64,000 nt of DNA from JAFLCM01 sp964510955 (GTDB lineage: Bacteria > Planctomycetota > Phycisphaerae > Phycisphaerales > UBA1924), in assembly GCA_964510955.1 (NCBI GenBank), contig CAZEDW010000012.1, positions 1 through 64,000 on the forward strand, written 5' to 3'. A program made the position numbers and the translations under genes. Below the pieces are notes generated by a model. The model was not told the origin of the DNA. It made no database searches and saw only the letters and a list, made by a program, of their open reading frames with translations. Shown in pieces: positions 18,437-29,382 of the stretch (the first letter of the stretch is position 1; every line of letters starts with the position of its first letter).

Positions 18437-20575
18437 GTGAAGGCCAGTTGGGTCGCCATCGGGATCGGAGCCCTCGTCGTTACCGGCGCATCGGTGGTTT
18501 TGGTTGCCGGCGGCTCAGATGAACCGGTCCGGGCCAGGCGGCTCGGGAACGGTCCGGGCAAGGGCACACCGGGGCGCATCGACCTTGGCCCTTCGAGCCT
18601 GACCTCGACGGCGGGCAAGGCCAAGGGCGGCATCTCCCTCGGCGGCGCCACGGGCGCGAACCCCGGCGACAAGCGCAGTCTGCTCGACTCTACGGGGTCT
18701 CCGGCGGCGCCGGTGAGCATTTTCGATCCCTCGCAGAACGAGACGGCCCCCAAGACCGCCAAGCCGCCGCCCAAGGATCGCCCGATCGGCGCCACGACCC
18801 CGCAGACCCCCGCGGTGCCTCCCAAGCCTGTTCCGCCGGTCGTGTCGATGCCGCCCAGCCCCGGCGCCCCGGGCACCACGCGCGACGGCAACGCTGACCG
18901 TCTGCGGATCGAGGCCGATCGACGCGCCCGCGAGATGGAGCAGCAGCGCCGACTCCGCGAGGCCGATCAGCGGCGCGCCGGCCTGAACGCCCAGCAGCCC
19001 TCCGAGGAAACGGCGAAGGCCATCGAGCGTGCCCGACAAGGCGGTTCGCTCGGCACCAGCACCGGGACGTTCGGAACTTCGACACCGACCGGTACGGGGA
19101 CAGGAAGCGGCTCAACGCCCTCAGGCTCGACCGGCACGCCCTCGGGCTCCGGCTCGGGGTCCAATGGATCGGGCACCGGAGCGGGCACAGGCACGGGAAC
19201 AGGTGGCGGGACGCGCGGCCCCGGCACCGGCGGCTCGTCGGGAGGCTCGACGGGTGGAACTTCCGGCAGCGGGTCCGGCACTGGTGGCAGCGGCATCACC
19301 ACCGGCTCGCCGCTGAACATCACCATCCGCTGGCTGCCCGTGACGAACACGGCGTGCGCGAAGCTGGTGGGCTTCCGTACCGCCGACCTGTACGCGAGGT
19401 TCGACACCGCGGCGAAGGTGCTGACGGTCGATTCCAACGCGGGGGCGAGCACGGGCCTGGCCATCGCGGGCGGGGGCTTCATCAACAACCCCGCGAACAC
19501 CGCGGGGGGCGGGAACGTGGCGCCGGCGGCGGGCACAACCGATTCGTGCGTGCTGTTCGATACCTACCTCGCGATGAACGATGCGTCGATCACGTTCGCC
19601 AAGGCGCCGGTGTTCGGCTCGACGCTGAGCGCCTCGTGGTTCTCGCTCAACGGGGTGGTGGCCACACAGAACACCGCGAAGTTCGGCGACTCAGGCTTCT
19701 ACATCCTGCTCGGGCGCTTCACCGTGCCCACGAGCGTGACGAGCCTGGCGGGCCAGATCAACATCGGCGCGGTGCAGACCGGGGCGACGTTGCCGCAGCT
19801 CGTCAACGTGAACGTGCCGTTCTGCGCGGAGTGCTTCTCGGGCGAGGCGGCCCCGGGCGGGGTGACCGATCCGTTCGCTCCGCCGCCGCCACCGCCACCG
19901 CCCCCACCTCCTCCCCCGCCACCTCCGCCCCCTCCACCCCCACCACCGCCTCCTCCACCACCGCCACCGGGCGGCGGCGGCGACGGGGGCGGCGCAGGCC
20001 TCACGGCGGTGTGGGTCAACGTGCCCAACGGAGGCTGCACGGCACAGTTCGGGAACAAGACCGTCGACCTGACCACCTTCACAACGCGCGATCTGTGGCT
20101 GCGCCTGGACCGGTCGTTCAGCCTGCTGCTGGTGGGTTCGGGGTTCGGCAACGCCGGCATCACGTTTGTGGGCGGCAACATCTTCCAGCACCCGCAGGGA
20201 TTCGCGTACCAGCGCACTCAGGACGCCCCGACCGAGGACGAGCCCGATCCGGCGCCGCTGCCGTCGTGCGTCGAGTTCGACAGCTACTTCTCGATGGGCA
20301 CCACCGCGCCGGCGAGCGTGCAGTTCATCCCCGACGCCAGCACGGCGAACAAGCCCGACCCGCACATCGAGCTGGTGTGGTTCTCGACCTCCGCCGCGCC
20401 GGCGGCGCAGAACCCGGCGCCGTTCAACGACGGGGCGTTCTACATCCGCATCGCGCGGCTGACAGTACCGACGGCGGCGACGCTGCAGACCGGGAGCGTG
20501 GTTGACGCGGGGATCGTGCTGGGCGGCGGCGGGTCGGCGCAGACGGTGACGGTGACGTTGCCGGTGCTGCCGTAA
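18437..20575 (+). CDS. membrane-anchored extracellular protein with low-complexity and polyproline linkers
   Basis: 712 residues from a GTG with GGAAAGGGA eight bases upstream. An N-terminal hydrophobic helix (WVAIGIGALVVTGASVVLVA) acts as signal anchor. A Pro/Ala/Lys-rich stretch, an Arg/Glu-rich helix (about 155-200) and a long Gly/Ser/Thr linker follow. Two related domains of about 180 residues come next. The first begins NITIRWLPVTNTACAKL, the second LTAVWVNVPNGGCTAQF, and both contain a C-V-x-F-D-x-Y pattern. About 30 consecutive prolines (residues 482-511) and a Gly run separate them. Function unknown; surface display is inferred. Confidence 0.7.
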   Translation: MKASWVAIGIGALVVTGASVVLVAGGSDEPVRARRLGNGPGKGTPGRIDLGPSSLTSTAGKAKGGISLGGATGANPGDKRSLLDSTGSPAAPVSIFDPSQNETAPKTAKPPPKDRPIGATTPQTPAVPPKPVPPVVSMPPSPGAPGTTRDGNADRLRIEADRRAREMEQQRRLREADQRRAGLNAQQPSEETAKAIERARQGGSLGTSTGTFGTSTPTGTGTGSGSTPSGSTGTPSGSGSGSNGSGTGAGTGTGTGGGTRGPGTGGSSGGSTGGTSGSGSGTGGSGITTGSPLNITIRWLPVTNTACAKLVGFRTADLYARFDTAAKVLTVDSNAGASTGLAIAGGGFINNPANTAGGGNVAPAAGTTDSCVLFDTYLAMNDASITFAKAPVFGSTLSASWFSLNGVVATQNTAKFGDSGFYILLGRFTVPTSVTSLAGQINIGAVQTGATLPQLVNVNVPFCAECFSGEAAPGGVTDPFAPPPPPPPPPPPPPPPPPPPPPPPPPPPPPPGGGGDGGGAGLTAVWVNVPNGGCTAQFGNKTVDLTTFTTRDLWLRLDRSFSLLLVGSGFGNAGITFVGGNIFQHPQGFAYQRTQDAPTEDEPDPAPLPSCVEFDSYFSMGTTAPASVQFIPDASTANKPDPHIELVWFSTSAAPAAQNPAPFNDGAFYIRIARLTVPTAATLQTGSVVDAGIVLGGGGSAQTVTVTLPVLP

Positions 20576-20596
20576 GCATGTCGCCGTGAATGCACC

Positions 20597-20612
20597 GACC
20601 TGAGGACAGGTC
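20597..20612. terminator. candidate bidirectional hairpin
   Basis: GACCTG (20597-20602) pairs with CAGGTC (20607-20612) around AGGA, in the 46 bases between two convergent stops. There is no T run on either strand, so termination is only suggested by position. Confidence 0.3.
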
Positions 20613-20621
20613 TGTGGCACG

Positions 20622-21770
20622 CTACAGGACGCGCGCCGCCACCGGATAGCTCCCCAGCACCGTCAGCTCCGAGCAGTGGGTCGCCGCTTCCTGGATGGCC
20701 GCGGCCAGCACAGGATCGCTGCGATGCCCGAGCGCATCGATGAAGAACGTGTAGCTCCAGTTCACGCGTCCGCTGGGGCGCTTGTCGATGTGGCTGAGGT
20801 TGATGCCTGCTTCATCGAACACCTGCAGCACGCTCACCAGCGCACCCGGTTTGTCGGGCGTGTTGAACATGATGGACGTCTTGTCCTTGCCGGTCGGGTC
20901 GGCGTTCTGCTTGCCGATCACCACGAAGCGGGTGATGTTGTTGGGGTCGTCCTCGATGCGTTCGAACAGGACGTCCATGAAGTAGAGCTGACCGGCGAGC
21001 GTGCTGGCAATGGCCGCGGCGCCGCACCTGGGGTCGGCGTCGCTCTCGGCCCGGGCGATCTGCACCGCGCGGCTGCTGCTGGGCGTCGGAACCAGCTCGG
21101 CCTTGGGGAACTGCGTGGCCAGCCACTGGCGGCACTGGCTGAACACTTCAGGCTTGGAGTAGATCTTCTTGACGTCACGCGGCTCGCAGTTGGCGAGCAG
21201 CGCGTGGTGCACCTCGAGCAGCACCTCGGCGCAGATACTGACCTCGCCCTTGCTGGCCATGAAGGCGTTCAGGGTCTCGACGATGCCGCCGCCGATGGAG
21301 TTCTCGATCGGGGCCAGCCCGTAGTGGCAGTGGCCGCGGCGGACCTCGGTGAAGACGCCGGCGATCTCGTGCAGGTCTTCGAAGCTGACCGAGGAGCCGA
21401 ACTGCTTGACGGCGGCCTGGTGCGAGTAGCTGCCGGCGGGGCCGAGGAAGCCGATCCGCAGCGGGTGCTCCAGGGCGAAACTGCCGGACATGATCTCGCG
21501 GTAGACCGCTTCGATGGTCTTTCCGGGCAGCGGGCCGGTGTTGGCCGCGCTGACCTTTTTGAGCACGGCCTGCTCGCGGGCGGGGGCGTAGATGGGCGTG
21601 CCGGTGACCCGTTTCACCCTGCCGACGTCAACGACAAGGCTGGCCCGCTCGTTGAGCAACTTGACGATCTGTTCGTCAAGGCGGTCGATGCGGGTGCGCA
21701 GGTCTCCCAGCGAGGGGAGCGGCCCATCGGGTTCGTTCGGCGGTTGGTCGGGCTTGGTGGGCTGAGACAT
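20622..21770 (-). CDS. pheA: bifunctional chorismate mutase/prephenate dehydratase
   Basis: 382 residues. It turns chorismate into prephenate and then phenylpyruvate, the last committed steps to phenylalanine. Domains in order: AroQ-type chorismate mutase (about 20-105; LRTRIDRLDEQIVKLLNERA), prephenate dehydratase (about 113-295; IGFLGPAGSYSHQAA, GLAPIENSIGG, TRFVVIG) and a C-terminal ACT domain (PGALVSVLQVFDEAGINLSHI). The ACT motif usually written ESRP reads DKRP here, a variant of the phenylalanine feedback site. The ATG at 21770 follows a Pro-rich leader. It is divergent from a membrane protein gene. Confidence 0.95.
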   Translation of the reverse strand: MSQPTKPDQPPNEPDGPLPSLGDLRTRIDRLDEQIVKLLNERASLVVDVGRVKRVTGTPIYAPAREQAVLKKVSAANTGPLPGKTIEAVYREIMSGSFALEHPLRIGFLGPAGSYSHQAAVKQFGSSVSFEDLHEIAGVFTEVRRGHCHYGLAPIENSIGGGIVETLNAFMASKGEVSICAEVLLEVHHALLANCEPRDVKKIYSKPEVFSQCRQWLATQFPKAELVPTPSSSRAVQIARAESDADPRCGAAAIASTLAGQLYFMDVLFERIEDDPNNITRFVVIGKQNADPTGKDKTSIMFNTPDKPGALVSVLQVFDEAGINLSHIDKRPSGRVNWSYTFFIDALGHRSDPVLAAAIQEAATHCSELTVLGSYPVAARVL

Positions 21771-21863
21771 GGGGAAAGAATGGTACGGTCACCATCGGCA
21801 TTCCGAAGTACCTCCGGTATCGGTCCTCTTGGTCCCGCCCGTGCTATCGATTTCCGTGCTCCC

Positions 21864-22754
21864 GTGACGTATCACGTGCCCAATCTCCTGCTCACGCTCG
21901 GCGACGGCGAGAGCCTGCTGAGCGACGTGCCGCGTTGGGCGCTGATCGCGGCGGTAGTCACGGGGCTGGTGCTGTGGCTGCTGGGACACAAGTCACTGAA
22001 GGCGGGTTTCGGGCTGCTGGGGATTCTGGCTGGGGGTCTCGCGGGCTATGTGGTTCCCAGCGCGCTGGGGATCGGCGTTCACCCGGGCTGGACCGCGGGG
22101 CTCGGCGCGGTCATCGGGCTGGTGATCGGGGTGGCGACGTTCCGCGTATCCATCAGCGTGACGATGTCGGCGGTGCTGGCGGTGGTCGGCTGCCTGACGG
22201 TGTTCGCCGTGGTGGCCCCCCAGCAAGCGCGGGAGCTGCACGACAACCCGCTGGGGGATTCGGGTCCGGGACTGACCCTGTCCGCGGGTGCGCCGGGTGA
22301 ATCGGGAGTTCACGAGCCGACCGAAGACGCGGTATGCAAGGTGAAAGACTGGCTTGGTGCGCAGACGGAAGGGCCCGGCGGCGACCTGCTGCGCGAGAAA
22401 GCCGAGGCCCTGCGCGATACGTCCGAGCGCCTGGTGCGGCGTGTGCGCCCGGTGTGGAACGACCTGCCGCGCGCCGACCGCACCGCGATCGCGCTGGGCA
22501 CGGTCGGTGGGGCGGCGTTGGGCCTGGGCTTCGGCGTGTTCTTTCCGAAGAAGAGCGCGGCGGTGGTAACCGCGTGCGCGGGGGCGATGCTGTGGCTCCC
22601 GGCGGTGGTCGAGCTCGCGGGGCGGTCAAACTTGCGCGTGCCGGTGCTGGCGGGCGCGGGGCTGGGGACGTGGCTGGGCGTTGTCGCCGCGGCCACGATT
22701 ATCGGAACCGCGATTCAGTGGCGCATGGGTCGCAAGCGGGCCGATAAGGCGTGA
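21864..22754 (+). CDS. multi-pass membrane protein, DUF4203/TMEM198-like
   Basis: About 296 residues from a GTG at 21864; a second GTG four codons on is equally possible and no ribosome-binding site decides it. Hydrophobic helices appear at WALIAAVVTGLVLWLLG, FGLLGILAGGLAGYVV, AGLGAVIGLVIGVATF and SAVLAVVGCLTVFAVVA. A soluble charged loop of about 90 residues follows, then TAIALGTVGGAALGLGFGVF, AVVTACAGAMLWLPAVV and GLGTWLGVVAAATIIG. The Gly-rich helices resemble the DUF4203/TMEM198 type (tentative). It is followed 79 bases later by another protein of the same style. Confidence 0.65.
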   Translation: MTYHVPNLLLTLGDGESLLSDVPRWALIAAVVTGLVLWLLGHKSLKAGFGLLGILAGGLAGYVVPSALGIGVHPGWTAGLGAVIGLVIGVATFRVSISVTMSAVLAVVGCLTVFAVVAPQQARELHDNPLGDSGPGLTLSAGAPGESGVHEPTEDAVCKVKDWLGAQTEGPGGDLLREKAEALRDTSERLVRRVRPVWNDLPRADRTAIALGTVGGAALGLGFGVFFPKKSAAVVTACAGAMLWLPAVVELAGRSNLRVPVLAGAGLGTWLGVVAAATIIGTAIQWRMGRKRADKA

Positions 22755-22833
22755 CGCTCGCGGCGGCGCGCCGTGTGCAGACGCGCGCCCACCGGGGCCT
22801 TTGGATCACCAGTCCTTTCACGCCGAGGCGATC

Positions 22834-23721
22834 ATGATCATCCTCAAGTTGCTCAGTTCCGTCGTGATGCTCGCCGCGGTTGAGCGCGGCCCCGACGTTT
22901 CGATCAACATGCCGGACGACGAGCCGGCGGCGGTGGAGTCGGCTTCGAGCGAGGCACCCGCGCCCGCCGAGGCACCGATGAGTTCGCGCATGAAGAAGGC
23001 GTTCTCCGGCCCGGCGGTCAACCCGTTCAAGGCGATGCAGGCCAAGCTGGACGGCAAGTGGGATTTCCTGAACGATCCCACGACGCTGACCGACGTGCTG
23101 TCGCAGATGCACTTCCTGTGGGCGCTGATCTTCAGCGTGACGGGCGTGTTGTGCGTGACCAACGGCTACAAGTGGCACCGCGGGCTGATCGTCCTGCTAG
23201 CGGCGATCCTGGGCGTGTACAGCGGCACGGTGTTCGGCGAGCGGATCGGCAGCGTAAACATCGTGGCAGCGTGCACGGCGGTGCTGTTTGCGGTCGTGGC
23301 GTGGCCGATGCTTCGGTATTCGGTAGCGCTATTCGGGGGCCTGGCCGGCGCGTTCGCCGGGGCCAACGCCTGGACGGCGCTGGGCTTTCCGACCGCGCAG
23401 CATCAGTACGGCGCCGTCATCGGTCTGATCGTGGTCGGCATGCTGGCGTTCATGGCGTTCCGGGTCGTGGTGATCCTGCTGACCAGCATCGGCGGCTCGG
23501 CCATGCTGGTGATGGGGGCGATCGCCGCGCTAATGGAAGTGCAGGCCTGGAAGAGCGGCCTGCTCGAAGCGCTGACGGCGAACCATCTCGTGGTCCCGAT
23601 CATCACCGCTTCGGTCGCCGCGATCGGCATGGTCTATCAGTTCGGGGGCGGCGTGACGGGCCTGAACGCGATGGCGGCCAAGGCGGACCCCAAGGCCGTC
23701 CCGGTCAAGAAGGCGGCCTGA
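22834..23721 (+). CDS. multi-pass membrane protein, similar style to its upstream neighbour
   Basis: 295 residues from the ATG at 22834 with GAGG upstream. A short hydrophobic N-terminus (a possible signal) and an acidic Pro/Ala linker precede six or seven helices from about residue 95. These include LWALIFSVTGVLCVTNG, IVLLAAILGVYSGTVFG, VALFGGLAGAFAGANAW, GAVIGLIVVGMLAFMAF and MLVMGAIAALME. The paired Gly-rich helices suggest the DUF4203/TMEM198 fold (tentative). Function unknown. It probably forms a unit with the genes on either side. Confidence 0.7.
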   Translation: MIILKLLSSVVMLAAVERGPDVSINMPDDEPAAVESASSEAPAPAEAPMSSRMKKAFSGPAVNPFKAMQAKLDGKWDFLNDPTTLTDVLSQMHFLWALIFSVTGVLCVTNGYKWHRGLIVLLAAILGVYSGTVFGERIGSVNIVAACTAVLFAVVAWPMLRYSVALFGGLAGAFAGANAWTALGFPTAQHQYGAVIGLIVVGMLAFMAFRVVVILLTSIGGSAMLVMGAIAALMEVQAWKSGLLEALTANHLVVPIITASVAAIGMVYQFGGGVTGLNAMAAKADPKAVPVKKAA

Positions 23722-23839
23722 GCCCACCGCGGGGCTGTGCGCCGGTCTGCCGACGTCGGCCTCGTCGAGGGCGCGACTTCGGGGGCGAACGCGGACGCGG
23801 AGCCGACGGCTGTCCGGCGCTACATACCATTCCGCGACG

Positions 23840-24133
23840 ATGATCGAGCCGCTGCTTTCTCAGTCCGACCCATCCAGCGACGTTCGCCGGATCATCGTCG
23901 TGGTCGGTCTTCTGGTGCTTGTGCTGGTGGCCGCGGGTGCGCTGCTAATGAAGGCGCGGCGCCGGCTGCTGGGCGATACCGCGGATGAATCCGGTGCGCC
24001 GCTCACGCTGCACGATCTTCGCGCTATGCACGCGCGCGGCGACCTGAGCGACGAAGAGTTTGAGCGGGCCAAGTCCGCGATCGTCGGGGCCGCACGGTCG
24101 CGCCCGGGGCCTCCCAAGGCCCCCTCGGGGTGA
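23840..24133 (+). CDS. small single-pass membrane protein with SHOCT-like end
   Basis: 97 residues. One helix (IIVVVGLLVLVLVAAGALLM) is followed by Arg-rich residues and then TLHDLRAMHARGDLSDEEFERAKSAIVG, which has the spacing of a short C-terminal oligomerisation (SHOCT) domain. No ribosome-binding site is obvious. Function unknown; the position after two membrane proteins suggests a common unit. Confidence 0.7.
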   Translation: MIEPLLSQSDPSSDVRRIIVVVGLLVLVLVAAGALLMKARRRLLGDTADESGAPLTLHDLRAMHARGDLSDEEFERAKSAIVGAARSRPGPPKAPSG

Positions 24134-24398
24134 TCGCCAAACGCGGGTCGTCTTGACCCAGGTCCGAAGAAACGAACGCCGTTTCGCGGTTATTGCTCCA
24201 CCGGCGCCCCACCAACTGATATCGGGGTGGCACCGGGTTCGCGGATCGAGGCGTGGACGAAGGCTGGTATTTGCGCAGAGCCGTGTCTCGGGCTCGCCGG
24301 TCCAGATTCCGCCGGTTTGAGTCGATAGACTTGCAGCGCACCCGAAACCGCCGGTGACGGCGGCGGGAACCGCACCGCCTTTTTGTACGAGGGCCCGG

Positions 24399-25868
24399 AT
24401 GGCGAAGAATCGACACGACGGCAGCGACGCACCCCAGCCGGTCCCCTCCAACGCCTTCGTGCCCTCCGGCGCAAGCGGCGGACTCGGGGGCGGCCACGGC
24501 GGCATCTCGGGCGGCCCGAACTCCGGCGGCACCGGCGGCGCGGGTGGCGCCGGCGGGTCCGGATCGGGCGGCGCTGGTTCCGGTGGTGCGGGCACCGCGG
24601 GGGGCGGCGGTGGATTCCGTGGGCGGAAGGTCACGACCTGCTCGTTCTGCGGCAAGACGTCGCGTGAAGTCGGGCCGATGGTCGAGGGGCCCAACGACGT
24701 CTACATCTGCTGCAACTGCACCGACCTGTGCCAGAACATTTTCAAGCAGGAGCGGCGCCGGGTCTCTTCGGGCCGCACGAACTTCGGCAGCATCCCGTCG
24801 CCGCGCGCGATCAAGGAATACCTGGACCAGTACGTGATCGGGCAGTTCTTCGCCAAGAAGGCGCTGTCGGTCGCGGTGCACAACCACTACAAGCGGCTGA
24901 CGCAGCTCGAGAGCGAGTCGGCGCCGGTCGAGCTCGAGAAGAGCAACGTGCTCTTGATGGGCCCCACCGGCTCGGGCAAGACGCTTTTGGCCAAGACCCT
25001 GGCCCGCATCCTCAACGTGCCGTTCGCCATCGGCGACGCGACCACGCTCACCGAGGCGGGCTACGTCGGCGAGGACGTCGAGAACCTGCTGCTGAAGCTC
25101 TTGCAGAGCGCCGACTTCGACCTCGAAGCGGCCCAGCGCGGCATCATCTACATCGATGAGATCGACAAGATCGGAAAGACCAACCACAACGTCTCGATCA
25201 CCCGCGACGTGTCGGGCGAGGGCGTGCAGCAATCGCTGCTGAAGATGCTCGAGGGGACGGTCGCCAACGTGCCGCCGCAGGGCGGGCGCAAGCACCCCGA
25301 GCAGCAGTACATCCAGATGGACACCAGCAACATCCTGTTCATCTGCGGCGGGACGTTCGTGGGCATCGAGGACATCATCCGGCGCCGCCTGGGCCAGAAG
25401 CGCATCGGCTTCAGCACCACGCCGGTGCACCACGACGAGGAAGAGCGTGACGGCTCGGTACTCGCCGAGGTGTCCGCCGACGACATGATCGAGTACGGCA
25501 TGATCCCCGAGTTGATGGGGCGCTTGCCCGTGCTCGCTCCGCTCATGCCCATGACCATCGACGTCATGGTCAGCGTGCTCACCGAGCCCAAGAACGCCCT
25601 GATCCGTCAGTACCAGCACCTGTTCGCGCTGGAAAACTGCAAGCTCACGGTGACGCGCGGCGGGCTCGAGGAGATCTGCCGCAAGGCCATGGCGCGCAAG
25701 ACCGGCGCCCGCGCTCTGCGGGCCGTTACCGAAGAGATCATGATGGAGCTGATGTATCACCTTCCCGAGCCGGGCAACGAGGGCGCCGAGTTCGTGCTGG
25801 ACCGCGACGCCGTGCTGAACCCCAAGCCGCTGGAAGCGCTGCGGGTGAAGCGCAAGGAATCGGCCTGA
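24399..25868 (+). CDS. clpX: ClpX, ATP-dependent unfoldase of the ClpXP protease
   Basis: 489 residues. It unfolds tagged proteins and feeds them to ClpP. Visible features: the zinc-binding domain CSFCGKTS...CCNC (Cys at about 81 and 84), Walker A GPTGSGKT, GYVGEDVENLL, the Walker B region IIYIDEIDK, the IGF loop (KRIGFS) that docks on ClpP, and the C-terminal small domain (ARKTGARALRAV). The ATG at 24399 has GAGGG six bases upstream. Odd: about 75 Gly/Ala/Ser-rich residues precede the zinc domain, which normally sits near the N-terminus. Neither clpP nor tig is adjacent. A strong terminator follows. Confidence 0.96.
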   Translation: MAKNRHDGSDAPQPVPSNAFVPSGASGGLGGGHGGISGGPNSGGTGGAGGAGGSGSGGAGSGGAGTAGGGGGFRGRKVTTCSFCGKTSREVGPMVEGPNDVYICCNCTDLCQNIFKQERRRVSSGRTNFGSIPSPRAIKEYLDQYVIGQFFAKKALSVAVHNHYKRLTQLESESAPVELEKSNVLLMGPTGSGKTLLAKTLARILNVPFAIGDATTLTEAGYVGEDVENLLLKLLQSADFDLEAAQRGIIYIDEIDKIGKTNHNVSITRDVSGEGVQQSLLKMLEGTVANVPPQGGRKHPEQQYIQMDTSNILFICGGTFVGIEDIIRRRLGQKRIGFSTTPVHHDEEERDGSVLAEVSADDMIEYGMIPELMGRLPVLAPLMPMTIDVMVSVLTEPKNALIRQYQHLFALENCKLTVTRGGLEEICRKAMARKTGARALRAVTEEIMMELMYHLPEPGNEGAEFVLDRDAVLNPKPLEALRVKRKESA

Positions 25869-25895
25869 GCTCATCGGGCTTGCATGACACGCCTT

Positions 25896-25928
25896 CCGGC
25901 CCGCCTTCCGCGGGCCGGTTTTCATTTT
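25896..25928 (+). terminator. intrinsic terminator after clpX
   Basis: A perfect 9-bp stem, CCGGCCCGC (25896-25904) and GCGGGCCGG (25910-25918), with loop CTTCC, is followed by TTTTCATTTT. It lies 27 bases after the clpX stop. Confidence 0.9.
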
Positions 25929-26039
25929 GGAATGGTTTGAGGTGCCGGCCGCCGCACCGACCTCGGGGGCACGCCTGATGGTCCGCGCTCCCGCCGCACA
26001 GCTATCATCCAAACCCAACCATCAACACGGAGCACTCGG

Positions 26040-27251
26040 ATGCACAAGGTCCTCGTTCTCGGCGGCGGCAAAGTCGGCAAATCGGTGGCGGAGTTGCTCC
26101 TGGCGTGCGGCGGCGGGGGCTACTCGGTCACGCTCGCGGACCGCGACGAGTCGAACCTGAAGGAGGCGGAGATCAACCTCTCGCGCCTCAAGCAGCTTGC
26201 GCCGCACCCGGTGGAGTATTCGACCAGGCGGGTCGACGCCACGGACCGCGACGCGGTGCGTTCGCTGCTGAAGGGGCACAGCGCGCTCGTGTGCATGCTG
26301 CCGTACGACCTGGTGGCGGGGATCGCCGAGGCGGCCAACGAACTGGGCGTGCACTACTTCGACGTCACAGAAGACGTGAAGGCGACCGAGACCGTGAAGG
26401 CGATTGCTCGCGAGGGGCGGGCCAAGGTGGCCCTGGTCCCCCAGTGCGGCCTCGCCCCCGGCTACATCGCCATCGCCGGCTACGAGGTGGCCCGCCAATA
26501 CGACGAGATCCACGAGCTGACCCTCCGCGTCGGCGCGCTGCCGCAGTACCCCACCAACGCGCTGCACTACAACGTCACGTGGTCCGTCGCCGGCGTCGTA
26601 AATGAATACTGCGAGGACTGCAACGTGATGCTCGACGGGCGCATGGCGCGCGTCCCCGCGCTCGAGGGCGTGGAGAACTTCTCCTTTGAGGGGATCGAGT
26701 ACGAGGCGTTCTACACCTCCGGCGGCGTGGGCAGCCTGATCGACACGCTCGTGGGCGAGAAACGCACCTGCCAGGAAAGCCGCGTCGCCTACAAGACCAT
26801 CCGTTACCCGGGTCACCGCGACCTGATGAAGTTCCTGCTGCAGGACCTGCGCCTGAACGTCGAGCACGCCAAGCCCGGCGTCAACGGGCGCGTGTTCGAC
26901 CGGCGGCTGGCCATGGACCTCTTGGAGCACGCCATCGCGCGGACGCTGCAGGACGTGGTGGTGGTGTTCATCAGCGCCATCGGGATGCGCGAAGGACGGC
27001 GTGAGCAGATCAACTTCAAGCGGGCCGTCCACGCGACGCAGATATTCGGACGGGTGTGGCCCGCGATCGAGCTGACTACCGCCGCCGGCGTGTGCGCGAT
27101 GGTGGACCTGCACCGCCAGGGGAAGCTGGCGGCCAAGGGGTTCGTGAAGCAGGAAGACTGCTCGCTGGCGACGTTCAACCAGACGCTGTTCGGGTTGGCC
27201 TATGAGAATCCGGCGGCGCTGGAGGGGGCGGTGCGGCAAAACCGCAAGTGA
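26040..27251 (+). CDS. saccharopine dehydrogenase-like protein
   Basis: 403 residues, ATG with GGAG seven bases upstream. The nucleotide site is VLVLGGGKVGKSVAELLLA. A domain of the saccharopine dehydrogenase/LYS9-like type follows (LVCMLPYDLVAGIAEAANE, HYFDVTEDV, PQCGLAPGYIAI, YTSGGVGSL). Such enzymes form or split saccharopine in lysine metabolism, but the family also includes carboxynorspermidine synthase and others, so the reaction is not assigned. It stands alone after the clpX terminator and converges on the helicase gene with 21 bases between stops. Confidence 0.88.
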   Translation: MHKVLVLGGGKVGKSVAELLLACGGGGYSVTLADRDESNLKEAEINLSRLKQLAPHPVEYSTRRVDATDRDAVRSLLKGHSALVCMLPYDLVAGIAEAANELGVHYFDVTEDVKATETVKAIAREGRAKVALVPQCGLAPGYIAIAGYEVARQYDEIHELTLRVGALPQYPTNALHYNVTWSVAGVVNEYCEDCNVMLDGRMARVPALEGVENFSFEGIEYEAFYTSGGVGSLIDTLVGEKRTCQESRVAYKTIRYPGHRDLMKFLLQDLRLNVEHAKPGVNGRVFDRRLAMDLLEHAIARTLQDVVVVFISAIGMREGRREQINFKRAVHATQIFGRVWPAIELTTAAGVCAMVDLHRQGKLAAKGFVKQEDCSLATFNQTLFGLAYENPAALEGAVRQNRK

Positions 27252-27272
27252 GTGATTACTCCGGCGGGAGTC

Positions 27273-29102
<1,830 letters not shown>

Positions 29103-29382
29103 AGCGAAACGATGACTCCGTGCCCCCTCCGGATCAACCTGCGCGCACGGCGCGGCCGGGTGAGGGCGTCTGGGCCTGAAAAGGCCCGATGAGATGAGGA
29201 ACAGCAGCGGCCGGTTCGGTCCGTGAAGTTCCGGGGCGGCGCAGCACCCGCGACATGCGGGGCGCGGCCAGCGAGTTCCCGGGGGTGCGTTCCGCCCGTG
29301 CCCGAGAGAGGGGCACGGCGGGTCCGAGGCCACTGGCAGAGACACAAGGATAGGCGCGTCGAGGCGGGCTCGCACAGCCGCC

